Origin: Achromobacter agilis
Lineage (GTDB): Bacteria; Pseudomonadota; Gammaproteobacteria; Burkholderiales; Burkholderiaceae_B
Reading direction: 5' to 3'
DNA length: 64,000 bases
NCBI RefSeq assembly: GCF_900496965.1
Contig: NZ_UFQB01000005.1
Span: 248,001 to 312,000, forward strand
Shown: positions 1 through 8,172 of the stretch, piece after piece
Numbering within the stretch: the first letter of the stretch is position 1
How the letters are laid out: every line of letters starts with the position of its first letter
Translations under genes and position numbers: made by a program
Notes under the pieces: generated by a model
Database searches by the model: none
The model's input: only the letters and a program-made list of their open reading frames with translations
What the model was told of the DNA's origin: nothing

Positions 1-837
1 CTTCAAATCCGCAGCGCCGACTCCCATCCTTCCCAGTAATTCGCGGCACTGAGCCAGTGACGGGCCGCCGTCCGATTCGTATTTCACGTCGGATGGTTTA
101 CCGGCCAGCTGGCATAAGTCCAACTGATGCATGCGCAACAAACCGCCCTTGTCGTCGAATGCGCGGTCATAGCGCCGGATAAGGCAGGCTCGCGTGTCGC
201 GCTGATAACTGGCCTGCGCCACGCCCAGGCCCAGTCTGTCCGCCAACTGCATCACCAGGGTTTCATTGAGAGCCGACGACCAGACCTTGTCGAAACCCCG
301 TATGTCCGGCTTCAGGATGTGCGAGGATGGCGCCGCCCCCTCGGGCAGCGCAGGCGACCCATCCGGCATTACCATCAACAGCAGCTTGTCCTGGGCACCC
401 GCCAGGGATATCCGCGCTCCGTCCGCGTTCTCCGCGACCAGCGCCGGCACCGCCGCATCCTTTAGGCGAGCCGCGATTTCCTGCCAGGTAGCAGGCCGAT
501 AGCGCGCCGGCGCTGGCCGCTCGCCCTGCGGCAATATGGTCAAACCGCTGGCGGTATCGCCTCCCACACTGCGCAACAGCCCGAACACGGTCGTGGCATG
601 ACGGCTGGCCTGCAGGAACTTGCGGACCTGCCCTTCGGGCAACAAGTTTTCAAAAAAGGCATGGACGGCCCCGCCCGCGTGATCACCGCTACGCATTGGC
701 ATCGATGGCGAGATAGCATGCGCGCCGGGCAGGCCCAGCCAGGCATCGTCGTAGACAAAGCGCAAGGGCCGCTCGTCGAACAAGCGGCCGACCTTGCGGT
801 CGGCGTGATAAATGTCCAGCCCATCGGCAGCGTTCAT
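1..837 (-). CDS. hipA: HipA-family serine/threonine kinase toxin (partial, runs off left edge)
   Basis: HipA toxins are kinases that in E. coli phosphorylate glutamyl-tRNA synthetase and cause growth arrest and persistence; HipB neutralises them. I translated the reverse strand from the ATG at 837: 279 codons stay open to base 1, so only the N-terminal two thirds of a usual ~440-residue protein is visible and the C-terminal catalytic lobe lies outside. Seen are the family motifs NLLPEG (residues 64-69), SLAGAQDKL (144-152) and HILKP (173-177), the last in the nucleotide-binding region. The start overlaps the stop of the upstream antitoxin gene in an ATGA, so translation is probably coupled. 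Identity as HipA is secure; the cellular target is not known here. Confidence 0.9.
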   Translation of the reverse strand, partial: MNAADGLDIYHADRKVGRLFDERPLRFVYDDAWLGLPGAHAISPSMPMRSGDHAGGAVHAFFENLLPEGQVRKFLQASRHATTVFGLLRSVGGDTASGLTILPQGERPAPARYRPATWQEIAARLKDAAVPALVAENADGARISLAGAQDKLLLMVMPDGSPALPEGAAPSSHILKPDIRGFDKVWSSALNETLVMQLADRLGLGVAQASYQRDTRACLIRRYDRAFDDKGGLLRMHQLDLCQLAGKPSDVKYESDGGPSLAQCRELLGRMGVGAADLK

Positions 838-1103
838 GACAGGCTCGCGCGCTTGGGCGCCACCCGCACTTCCAGGCCCAGCAGATCCAGCATGTCCAAC
901 ACCTTCTGCAGCTGCAGTGTCGGCTTGCCGCGCTCCAGATCCACCACATAGCGATTGCCCGTGCCAGACAGGCCAGCCAGATCCGCCTGCAACAGGCCCT
1001 GAGAGCGCCGGACCTCCTTCACCAGCGCTCCCAGCTCGGCCGAGCTGCGGATAGTCACACCGGATTCGCCTGCGAGAGCGGCGGGAATATCGTTCGCGGC
1101 CAT
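834..1103 (-). CDS. hipB: HipB-like antitoxin, XRE-family helix-turn-helix repressor
   Basis: An 89-residue protein with a single XRE/HipB helix-turn-helix covering about residues 20-75 (VKEVRRSQGLLQADLAGLSG, then NRYVVDLERGKPTLQLQKVL). HipB proteins bind and inhibit HipA and, as dimers, repress their own operon. The gene overlaps hipA by the four bases ATGA. Three operator-like palindromes lie directly upstream (1116-1231), which fits autorepression. The ATG at 1103 is the only start that leaves the operators in noncoding DNA. It follows the SMP-30 gene on the same strand after about 150 bp, so hipBA probably has its own promoter. Confidence 0.88.
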   Translation of the reverse strand: MAANDIPAALAGESGVTIRSSAELGALVKEVRRSQGLLQADLAGLSGTGNRYVVDLERGKPTLQLQKVLDMLDLLGLEVRVAPKRASLS

Positions 1104-1115
1104 GAGCGCCTCCAG

Positions 1116-1133
1116 AATTACCGTTCGGTAATT
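1116..1133. promoter_or_regulatory. hipBA operator 1 (perfect palindrome)
   Basis: AATTACCGTTCGGTAATT is a perfect inverted repeat with 8-bp arms and a 2-bp centre, 12 bp upstream of the hipB start codon. It is the proximal one of three sites with the core TTACCGnTCGG. Binding by HipB is inferred from position and symmetry. Confidence 0.7.
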
Positions 1134-1165
1134 CTAAGCGAATAAATCGCCATGTCGCTCAAAAA

Positions 1166-1181
1166 ATTACCGATCGGGAAT
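1166..1181. promoter_or_regulatory. hipBA operator 2
   Basis: ATTACCGATCGGGAAT, an imperfect palindrome starting 49 bp from the equivalent base of operator 1. It shares the TTACCGnTCGG core. Confidence 0.65.
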
Positions 1182-1215
1182 AATTAATATCCGACATCTG
1201 TTTCCACGCCAAATA

Positions 1216-1231
1216 GTTACCGATCGGGAAT
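1216..1231. promoter_or_regulatory. hipBA operator 3
   Basis: GTTACCGATCGGGAAT differs from operator 2 at one base and lies 50 bp further upstream. It sits about 20 bp from the stop codon of the SMP-30 gene. Confidence 0.65.
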
Positions 1232-1251
1232 CTTTTCTCCCTCTCGGAAGC

Positions 1252-2229
1252 TCAGTCCAGCACGGTCCTGCCCACGTTCCAGTGCAGCGGCTTCGCCCCC
1301 GCCACGGGCGCCTGCCACACCGAAATGCCCGTATTGAAAAGGCTGCCCAGGTAGGCGGTGCGCAGGTCAGGCCCGCCAAACGCAATGCTGGAAATATTGC
1401 GCAGGCCGTAGTGCTTGCCGGTGCTGATTTCCTCGAAGCCGAACGCATTGGCGGCGAAGGCCCGTTCCGCCGCGTCGATGGCGCCGTCGTCGCAATCTTC
1501 GATGTGCACGGTGCAATGGCCGTGCCGGTCCACCTGCAGCACGCGGTTGCTGACGACGCTGGTCAGCCAGATGCCGCCCTCTTCGTCGAACTCCAGGCCG
1601 TCAGGCCAGGTGCCGCGCCCGAATTCGCACACAAGCTCCCGCTTGCCCAGGGTTGCCCCAGGCAGGATTTCAAAGCGCGACATGCGGCGGGCGATGGTCT
1701 CGTTCACGTACAGCCAGCGGCCCGTCGGGTCCACCCGCAACTCATTGCTGAAGCCCAGCCCGCGCGCCACGATCTCGACGCGGCGGCTGCCCGGGCGCAT
1801 CACGCCGATCATGGCGTCGGCGTTCTCCGTATGGAAGGCCAGGCTGCGCGGCTCCCGCTGCGTGCACAGCGACAGCCAGACGTTGCCATGTTCGTCCGGG
1901 AACAGGAAGTTGAGCGGCGAGCGCGGCAGGCCCTGCTCCTCGGTCAGGAAGGGTTCGAGCTGGCCGGGCGCGACCAGCTTCCATGCGCCGCCGCGCGGGC
2001 CGACGTTGGCGATCAGGAAGGTGCCGTCATCCAGCAGCGCAATGCCGTTGGCCACGAATTCTTCCGCCGGCCATTGCACCGCGGGCTGGCCGTCCGGGTC
2101 CCGGTCCACGCGCACCACACCGCGCTGGCGGTCGCAGGCATAGAGGCGCCCGTCGGCAAGCGCGATCACCGATTCGGGCCGGTTCAGATGATTGCCGATG
2201 AGCGGCAGGGGCTGCTGCAGGACTGTCAT
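1252..2229 (-). CDS. SMP-30/gluconolactonase/LRE family protein
   Basis: A 325-residue beta-propeller protein of the SMP-30/gluconolactonase family, calcium-dependent lactonases that hydrolyse sugar or other lactones. Family features are the N-terminal LNRPESVIALADGRLY strand, the central NELRVDPTGRWLYVNET block and WPDGLEFDEEGGIWLT, with the conserved N and D metal-ligand positions. I chose the ATG at 2229 because AGGAG lies 11 bases before it; a TTG at 2280 would extend the frame but has no such site. It lies 60 bp downstream of a Bug-type binding protein on the same strand, so the pair probably handles one lactone or organic-acid substrate. The substrate cannot be told. Confidence 0.85.
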   Translation of the reverse strand: MTVLQQPLPLIGNHLNRPESVIALADGRLYACDRQRGVVRVDRDPDGQPAVQWPAEEFVANGIALLDDGTFLIANVGPRGGAWKLVAPGQLEPFLTEEQGLPRSPLNFLFPDEHGNVWLSLCTQREPRSLAFHTENADAMIGVMRPGSRRVEIVARGLGFSNELRVDPTGRWLYVNETIARRMSRFEILPGATLGKRELVCEFGRGTWPDGLEFDEEGGIWLTSVVSNRVLQVDRHGHCTVHIEDCDDGAIDAAERAFAANAFGFEEISTGKHYGLRNISSIAFGGPDLRTAYLGSLFNTGISVWQAPVAGAKPLHWNVGRTVLD

Positions 2230-2289
2230 GTCGATGGATTCTCCTAGTGAACGGGTGCCGCGGCCCTCCGCGGCGCGCAACGGCCCGCC

Positions 2290-3318
2290 CTACTCGATCT
2301 GGACGCGGGAGTTGCGCACGATGCCGCCCCAGCGCTGGTATTCGCTTTGCAGGAAGGCGCGGTATTCCTCGGTCTTCATGATCTGGGGCACGATGTACTG
2401 CGTGCGCAGGTTCTCCTGGACGGTGGCGTCGCGCATCACGTTGCCGAGCTCGTCGTTCAGGCGCGCCAGGATGGGCGCGGGAATGTTGGCCGGGCCCAGC
2501 AGGCCCACGGCGCTGCGCAGGTCCAGGTCCATCCCCTGCTCCTTCAGCGTGGGCAGGTCCGGCAAGGTGGCGTAGCGCTCGGGCGAGCCCAGGCCCAGCA
2601 TCCGGATCTTGCCCTCTTTCACATAACCGTCGGTGATCTGCATGGGCAGGATGGCGGCGTCGACCTGCCCCGAGGCCAGCCCCAGCAGCTCCGGCGCGGT
2701 GCCCTGATACGGCACGTGCAGGATCTCCAGTCCGTTCTCGGCCTTGAAGTTCTCCATCACCAGCTGCGCCGTGCTGCCGATGCCCCAGGTGCCATAGGTG
2801 TACTTGCGAGGAGACTTGCGGACCAGCGCCAGGAACTCCTGCGCGTTGCGCGCCGGAATGGACGGATGCACGGCCAGCCCGAACTGGAAATAGCCAATAG
2901 GCGCCACCGGCGAAAAATCCCGCAACGCATCGTAGGGAGACTGCTTGTACAGCTGCGGAAAGATGAAGTGCGAGTCTGCCGTGGCATACACCACGGTATA
3001 GCCGTCGGGCTTGCTGCGCGCCGCCTGGGCGCTGCCTATCGTGCCGGTGGCGCCACCGCGGTTCTCCACGACGATGGGCTGGCGCACCCGGTCGCTCAGC
3101 TTGGAAGTCAGCATGCGCACGACGATGTCCCCGCCGCCGCCCGCGGCCCAGGGCACGATGAACGTCAGAGGATGGGAAGGAAAATTGCCGGCGCCGCCGG
3201 TGCTGGCCCGGGCGGATCCCGCGGCAAGCGAACCGGCGATGGCGCCGGTCATCCAAGGCGCCAGGGCCAGGCCGCGCACGACCCGGCGCCGCGCCTCCAT
3301 GAATGCGCGATGTGTCAT
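2290..3318 (-). CDS. Bug/TctC-family tripartite tricarboxylate transporter substrate-binding protein
   Basis: A 342-residue exported periplasmic binding protein of the Bug (Bordetella uptake gene) family. It has an Arg-rich N-terminus with a signal sequence ending near AGSARAS, then the family hallmarks FPSHPLTFIVPWAAGGGGD, VENRGGATGTIGS and GTAPELLGLASGQVDA. Such proteins bind small carboxylates for TctAB-type carriers, but no tctA or tctB lies nearby, as is usual for the expanded Bug set of Bordetella and relatives. The start at 3318 has GGAGAGAG just upstream; an ATG at 3339 is in frame but less well placed. It is followed by the SMP-30 gene. Confidence 0.92.
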   Translation of the reverse strand: MTHRAFMEARRRVVRGLALAPWMTGAIAGSLAAGSARASTGGAGNFPSHPLTFIVPWAAGGGGDIVVRMLTSKLSDRVRQPIVVENRGGATGTIGSAQAARSKPDGYTVVYATADSHFIFPQLYKQSPYDALRDFSPVAPIGYFQFGLAVHPSIPARNAQEFLALVRKSPRKYTYGTWGIGSTAQLVMENFKAENGLEILHVPYQGTAPELLGLASGQVDAAILPMQITDGYVKEGKIRMLGLGSPERYATLPDLPTLKEQGMDLDLRSAVGLLGPANIPAPILARLNDELGNVMRDATVQENLRTQYIVPQIMKTEEYRAFLQSEYQRWGGIVRNSRVQIE

Positions 3319-3509
3319 GTCTCTCTCCATGCCCCGCATGGCCCGCGGGATTCTTATGGCGGAAGAGGCTACGCCGCACGCGGCCGGCCGCTACCGTGGC
3401 AGCAATAATCGCGCAATTCCCATCGCGGATGGCATCGTAAATTCTCGGGCTGCCATGGCAAACGGCGATGGCTTGCGGGCACGCTCCGGCTGGACGCGCC
3501 CGGCGCGGG

Positions 3510-4400
3510 CTAGGCCTGGGGGACGCGCAGGATGGCCTCGATGCGCGCGGCCTTGTCCGGGTCGATCCCGCCCGCCGCAAGCGCCAGCGACACGCTGCGC
3601 AGGCACAGTTCGCGATAGAGCCGCGCCGTATCGCCGTCCAGCTCGGACAGGGCCGCCACGTGCTTCTCGACGGTGCCCGCGTCGCCGCGCGATACCGGGC
3701 CCGGCATGCCCTTGGCCAGCCCCGCGGCCTCGATGGAGGCCAGCGTGCCCCGCACCATGGGCACAAGCGCCGGCAGGGCCTGGGCCTCGGTCGCACCCCA
3801 CGACTGCCAGATGCGCACGGCCTCGCCCAGCACCACGTTGATGTACTGCGAGGCATACCCCGCCGCGGCATGGTACCTGGCCCGCATGCCCGGAGGCAGC
3901 TGGTTGGCGGCGCAGCCCAGGCACTCGACCAGCCCCAGCAGGGTGCGGCTGAGCTCGCCTTGTGCTTCTATCGTGATCGTGGAGCCAGGCAGGGACTTGG
4001 CTGCCGCGGCCGGGTCGGCGAACGTCTGCATGGGATGGAAGCCGCCAACCATGGCGCCGTCGGCGGCGGCCTTGGCCAGCGCCGAGACTTCCGTGGCGCC
4101 GCTGCAGTGCACGACGCCCTGGCCCTCGCGCCATTGGAGCTCGTCCGCAATCGCCTGGATGGCGCCGTCGGGCGTAGTGATGAACACCAGGTCGCATTCG
4201 TCGGCAAGCCGCTGCGCCGGATACTGGAGGCAATGCGCAATGGGCGCCGCCAGCTCGGCCGCGCGCGCGGCGCCGCGGCTGGCCACCGCATGCACCCGGC
4301 AGCCGGCCGCATCCAGGCTCCACGCCAGGGCGCGGCCCAGGCGGCCCGCGCCGATGAAACCGATCTTGAGTTCTGCAATGGGTGCGCGGGTGTGGGGCAT
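3510..4400 (-). CDS. Rossmann-fold oxidoreductase with DUF2520 domain
   Basis: About 296 residues. The N-terminus carries a Rossmann dinucleotide motif GFIGAGRLGRAL, followed by VFITTPD and a GGFHPMQTF block, and the C-terminal half is the helical DUF2520 domain (RARYHAAAGYASQYINVVLGEA). The architecture resembles pyrroline-5-carboxylate reductase and 6-phosphogluconate dehydrogenase-like enzymes; the substrate is unknown. The ATG at 4400 is preferred; an in-frame TTG at 4424 adds eight residues, and neither has a strong ribosome binding site. The gene stands alone, about 190 bp from the Bug gene and downstream of the htpG terminator on the same strand. Confidence 0.82.
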   Translation of the reverse strand: MPHTRAPIAELKIGFIGAGRLGRALAWSLDAAGCRVHAVASRGAARAAELAAPIAHCLQYPAQRLADECDLVFITTPDGAIQAIADELQWREGQGVVHCSGATEVSALAKAAADGAMVGGFHPMQTFADPAAAAKSLPGSTITIEAQGELSRTLLGLVECLGCAANQLPPGMRARYHAAAGYASQYINVVLGEAVRIWQSWGATEAQALPALVPMVRGTLASIEAAGLAKGMPGPVSRGDAGTVEKHVAALSELDGDTARLYRELCLRSVSLALAAGGIDPDKAARIEAILRVPQA

Positions 4401-4510
4401 GGAAGGCTCGGCAAGGTCCGACAAGGCGTCAGCCCGAAGGTTAACGCCTGCGCCCGCATAAGCCCCTGTTTATTTTTTCCAGGCGCCATCGCCTCGCGCG
4501 AAGGCGGCGG

Positions 4511-4545
4511 AAAAAACAAAAGCCCCTGGCGCCATGCCAGGGGCT
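4511..4545 (-). terminator. Rho-independent terminator of htpG
   Basis: On the minus strand, the stem AGCCCCTGGC / GCCAGGGGCT (4521-4545) with a five-base loop is followed by a T-rich run (complement of 4511-4520). It begins 24 bp after the htpG stop codon. Confidence 0.85.
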
Positions 4546-4568
4546 CTTGCGTGCCGACTGCTTGCCGC

Positions 4569-6467
4569 TTACTTCAACAGCAGCGCATTCAACCGCTTCA
4601 CGAACGCCGCCGGGTCGGCGATCTGCGCGCCTTCGGCGAGCAGGGCCTGGTCCAGCAGCAGACGGGCCCATTGGTCGAACTCGCCATCGTCGGCCGCGCG
4701 GATGCGCGCCAGCAGCGGGTGCTCGGGGTTGATTTCAAGCACGGGCTTCACGTTCGGCGCTTCCTGGCCCGCGGCCTTCAACATGCGCAGCAGGTGCGGG
4801 CTCAGTTCGTTCTGCCCCACCACCACGCAAGCCGGCGAATCCACCAGGCGCAGCGTCACGCGCACTTCCTTGACCTGGTCTTCCAGCGTCTTCTGCAGGC
4901 GCTCGACCAGCGGCTTGAAGTCCTCGGCCACTTCGGCCTGGTGCTTCTTTTCTTCCTCGTCGGCCAGCTCGGCCAGGTCCAGGCCGCCCTTGGCCACCGA
5001 CACCAGCGACTTGCCGTCGAACTCGCGCAGGTAGGACAGCATCCATTCGTCCACTCGGTCCGACAGCAGCAGCACTTCGATGCCCTTCTTGCGGAAGATC
5101 TCCAGGTGCGGGCTGTTGCTGGCCGCGGCGAAGGTGTCCGCCGTGACGTAGTAGATCTTGTCCTGGCCTTCCTTCATGCGCGACACGTAATCGGCGAAGG
5201 ACACGGTCTGGGCCTGGTCGCCGGTGTTCGTGGACGCGAAGCGCATCAGCTTGGCGATGCGTTCCAGGTTGGCGTGGTCTTCGCCCGCGCCTTCCTTCAG
5301 CACTTGGCCGAATTCCGACCAGAACGTGGCGTAGTCTTCCGCCTTGTTCTCAGCCATGTCTTCCAGCAGCGACAGGATGCGCTTGGCCGAGCCTTCGCGG
5401 ATCGCGCGCACGTCGCGGCTTTCCTGCAGGATCTCGCGCGACACGTTCAGCGGCAGGTCCGCCGAATCGATCACGCCGCGCACGAAACGCAGGTAGGAAG
5501 GCAGCAGCTGATCGGCGTCGTCCATGATGAAGACGCGCTTCACGTACAGCTTCACGCCGCGGCGGCCGTCGCGGTCCCAGAGGTCCATCGGCGCATGCTT
5601 GGGCACGTACAGCAGCTGGGTGTATTCGCTGCGGCCTTCCACGCGGTTGTGCGTCCAGGCGAGCGGGTCGTCGTAGTCGTGCGACACCGTCTTGTAGAAC
5701 TCGCGGTACTGCTCTTCCGTGACGTCGGACTTGCTGCGGGCCCACAGCGCGTTGGCCTGGTTCACCGTTTCCAGTTCGTCCGTCTTGACCTGCTCGCCCT
5801 TTTCCTGGTCCCACTCTTCCTTGGCCATGCGGATGGGCAGGGAGATGTGGTCGGAATAGCGGCGCAGGATCTCGCGCAGCTTCCAGCCGTTGAGCAGCTC
5901 GTCCTCGTCGGCGCGCAGGTGCAGCGTCACGTCGGTGCCCCGCGTGGCCTTCTCGGCCGCGGCGATCGTGAATTCGCCCTGGCCGTCCGATTCCCACTGG
6001 ATCGCGTCGGCGGCGCCGGCCCGGCGGCTTACCACCGTGACCTTGTCGGCCACGATGAACGAGGAATAGAAGCCCACCCCGAACTGACCAATCAGCTGCG
6101 CATCCTTCTGCTTGTCGCCCGTCAGCTGCGAGAAGAATTCGCGGGTGCCGGAGCGCGCGATCGTGCCCAGGTTGGCCACCGCCTCTTCGCGCGACAGGCC
6201 GATGCCGTTGTCCGAGATCGTGATCGTGCGGGCGGCCTTGTCGTAGCTGACGGTGATGGCCAGCTCTCCGTCGCCGCCGAGCAGCTCCGGACTGTCGATG
6301 GCTTCGAAGCGCAGCTTGTCGCAGGCGTCCGACGCGTTCGACACCAGCTCGCGCAGGAAGATTTCCTTGTTGCTGTACAGCGAATGGATCATCAGGTGCA
6401 GCAGCTGCTTCACCTCGGCCTGGAAGCCCAGGGTTTCGGACGTGGAAGGCGTGGCGGTTTGGCTCAT
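4569..6467 (-). CDS. htpG: Molecular chaperone HtpG (bacterial Hsp90)
   Basis: A 632-residue cytosolic ATP-dependent chaperone that helps fold client proteins under heat stress. The full GHKL ATPase domain is at the N-terminus: [14 protein letters not shown] with the ATP-binding Asn and Asp, [10 protein letters not shown], and the lid [11 protein letters not shown]. The middle domain contains [12 protein letters not shown] and RVFIMDD, and the C-terminal dimerisation domain ends in NALLLK. Length matches the E. coli protein (624 residues). It is bounded by a sigma-32-like promoter upstream (6554-6581) and a hairpin terminator downstream, so it forms a single-gene heat-shock unit. Confidence 0.98.
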   Translation of the reverse strand: MSQTATPSTSETLGFQAEVKQLLHLMIHSLYSNKEIFLRELVSNASDACDKLRFEAIDSPELLGGDGELAITVSYDKAARTITISDNGIGLSREEAVANLGTIARSGTREFFSQLTGDKQKDAQLIGQFGVGFYSSFIVADKVTVVSRRAGAADAIQWESDGQGEFTIAAAEKATRGTDVTLHLRADEDELLNGWKLREILRRYSDHISLPIRMAKEEWDQEKGEQVKTDELETVNQANALWARSKSDVTEEQYREFYKTVSHDYDDPLAWTHNRVEGRSEYTQLLYVPKHAPMDLWDRDGRRGVKLYVKRVFIMDDADQLLPSYLRFVRGVIDSADLPLNVSREILQESRDVRAIREGSAKRILSLLEDMAENKAEDYATFWSEFGQVLKEGAGEDHANLERIAKLMRFASTNTGDQAQTVSFADYVSRMKEGQDKIYYVTADTFAAASNSPHLEIFRKKGIEVLLLSDRVDEWMLSYLREFDGKSLVSVAKGGLDLAELADEEEKKHQAEVAEDFKPLVERLQKTLEDQVKEVRVTLRLVDSPACVVVGQNELSPHLLRMLKAAGQEAPNVKPVLEINPEHPLLARIRAADDGEFDQWARLLLDQALLAEGAQIADPAAFVKRLNALLLK

Positions 6468-6553
6468 GGTTCTACGTGGCTAGGTAAATAAATTAGGGAC
6501 GGTTAACAGCGGCCGGGACGTTCAGCCCGCGCGGCCGCCGGGAAACCCTACTG

Positions 6554-6581
6554 ATGTGGGGGCCAATCGCTCGCTTTCAAG
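6554..6581 (-). promoter_or_regulatory. Sigma-32 (RpoH) heat-shock promoter of htpG
   Basis: On the minus strand the sequence reads CTTGAAA (6575-6581), 13 bases, then CCCCACAT (6554-6561). This matches the sigma-32 consensus CTTGAAA-N11..15-CCCCATnT, with one clear mismatch in the -10. It would give a leader of about 80 bases before the htpG ATG at 6467. htpG is a classical RpoH-regulon member. Confidence 0.8.
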
Positions 6582-6631
6582 TCCCGGCCGATGTCCCCCA
6601 CCCGATGCGCTCCCGAATTCCTGTCTTCGTC

Positions 6632-8035
6632 TCAGAAAATCGAGAAGACCTTGCGGTAACGCGTCTTGGCTTCCAGCAGGGTCTCGCTCTGCGGCGCCGC
6701 CAGCTTGCCGTCCCGGATCAGCTTGCGGATATCGGCGGTGGTGATCTGCCGCGTCTCTTGCGAGCGCAGCAGGAAGTCCGCCGCGGCGCCGTCCAGAATC
6801 CTGTAGACCGGGTGGAAGACCAGTTGCGATGGGCCCAGCTCATCGAGGTAATAGAGCGCATCGCCCTTCTGCCAGACCGTGCCGAAGTTGTGATAAACCA
6901 CGCCGCGCTTTTGCCATTCCCCGTCCGGCGCGCCTTCCAGCCGGTTGATCAGCGTAGAACGGGAAACCAGCCCGCCGCCGCTGCCCCTCGAAGAGCGGGC
7001 CCAGACTTCCCTGGCCTGCAGGAACAGCACCTGCCTGCCGTCCGTGTACACGTACGGCGACAGCGCGATGTAGGTTCCCGAGGCGTAGGGATCGTCGCCG
7101 GCCCGCTCCACCTGACGCGTCTGCGTGTTGTAGAAATACATGCCGTCCTTGCCGCGGAACAGCGCCTGGTACACATGCCGGCCCTGCTCGCTCAGCAAGC
7201 GGTACGGCGCATGCGCCGCGTCGAAGGGCTGCGCGCCCACGTACACCATGCCGTCGCGCGGGTCATGGAGATAGGGCTGGCGGTACAGATCTCCCACCAT
7301 GAAGGTATATAGCGCGGGATCGTCCGACAGCGGCAGCAGTTGCTCGTGGAAATAGACGCTGCGGCCATCGGCGAAAAAGTCATCGCTGGCCCGCACATCG
7401 CCGTCCCGGCCCGCCGGCAGGCGGCGCAGCGAGGCCGGATCCGCCTGCGCCATTTCCCGGCCCCGGTAGAACACGCGCGCCCCATCCGTGACCAGGTCGC
7501 GGTCCAGCAGCGGCCGGTACGGCCGGGCGCTGGCCGGCAAGGCCGTGAACGGATACAGGTAGGTCTGCGGCTTGGGGCCGGCGTCCGCCCGGAACAGCAC
7601 CTTCTGCCAGAACTCGTCCAGCCTGCCCAGCTCCCGGTTGAGCACGCTGTGCATCGAGCAATAATAGGTGACGGCGCCGTCCGTGAAATGGCTATTGCCC
7701 AGATAGCGCGCCGACGCCGGCTTCATGTCCGGCAGGATGAGGTTGCCGCAATACACATTGCGCCGGTCCCTGGCCGCCTGCCTGCCATCGAAAGCCCCCG
7801 TATCGAACGCCTCGAAACTGGCCGCGTCGGCCTCCGCCACACGGTAATAACCGTTGCTGGGAACGGCGGCGTAGACGCCACCCTGATAGTTCTTGTAGAT
7901 GCTGCTGCCGTAGGACCGCCCGCGATCGACGGCAGAAAAATCGTCGCCGTCCATCAGCCAGAACAGCAGGACCAGCGGCAGCGCGGAGAAGATCAGAACC
8001 AGCGCGATCACTGTCCATTTGGCGCGTTTTTGCAT
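6632..8035 (-). CDS. DKNYY-domain membrane-anchored protein of unknown function
   Basis: A 467-residue protein with one N-terminal hydrophobic segment (residues ~8-27, VIALVLIFSALPLVLLFWLM), which makes it an inner-membrane-anchored or exported protein. The rest is made of repeated aromatic DKNYY-type units, such as DGARVFYRGREM, DGRSVYFHEQLL, GKDGMYFYNTQ and TDGRQVLFLQ, in which a residue pair D-G precedes an aromatic strand. Some DKNYY proteins are predicted lipoproteins; here no lipobox is visible. Function is unknown. It is transcribed toward htpG and divergently from xanP, with 137 bp between the starts. Confidence 0.72.
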   Translation of the reverse strand: MQKRAKWTVIALVLIFSALPLVLLFWLMDGDDFSAVDRGRSYGSSIYKNYQGGVYAAVPSNGYYRVAEADAASFEAFDTGAFDGRQAARDRRNVYCGNLILPDMKPASARYLGNSHFTDGAVTYYCSMHSVLNRELGRLDEFWQKVLFRADAGPKPQTYLYPFTALPASARPYRPLLDRDLVTDGARVFYRGREMAQADPASLRRLPAGRDGDVRASDDFFADGRSVYFHEQLLPLSDDPALYTFMVGDLYRQPYLHDPRDGMVYVGAQPFDAAHAPYRLLSEQGRHVYQALFRGKDGMYFYNTQTRQVERAGDDPYASGTYIALSPYVYTDGRQVLFLQAREVWARSSRGSGGGLVSRSTLINRLEGAPDGEWQKRGVVYHNFGTVWQKGDALYYLDELGPSQLVFHPVYRILDGAAADFLLRSQETRQITTADIRKLIRDGKLAAPQSETLLEAKTRYRKVFSIF

Positions 8036-8172
8036 GGCGTGGGGTCCGGCGGACCCGTTATTGGCGACACGGGATTCTAACTAGCGCCCGGGCGCCGCCT
8101 GGGACGCGCAGGGCCTTCCCCGCTAAAATCCCGCACTTTCCTCTCCCTTCCCGCCCCGGCCGGCCCTCCGCC

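Noticed and set aside
3468-6491. A 1007-codon open frame on the plus strand across the oxidoreductase and htpG genes
   Set aside because: It is antisense to two clearly recognised genes, and its translation is rich in Arg, His and Gln without domains. Long antisense frames are common in GC-rich DNA.
8042-8056. GGGTCC/GGACCC hairpin between the DKNYY gene and xanP as a riboswitch
   Set aside because: It is a single short stem without conserved purine-riboswitch features; it is probably incidental.
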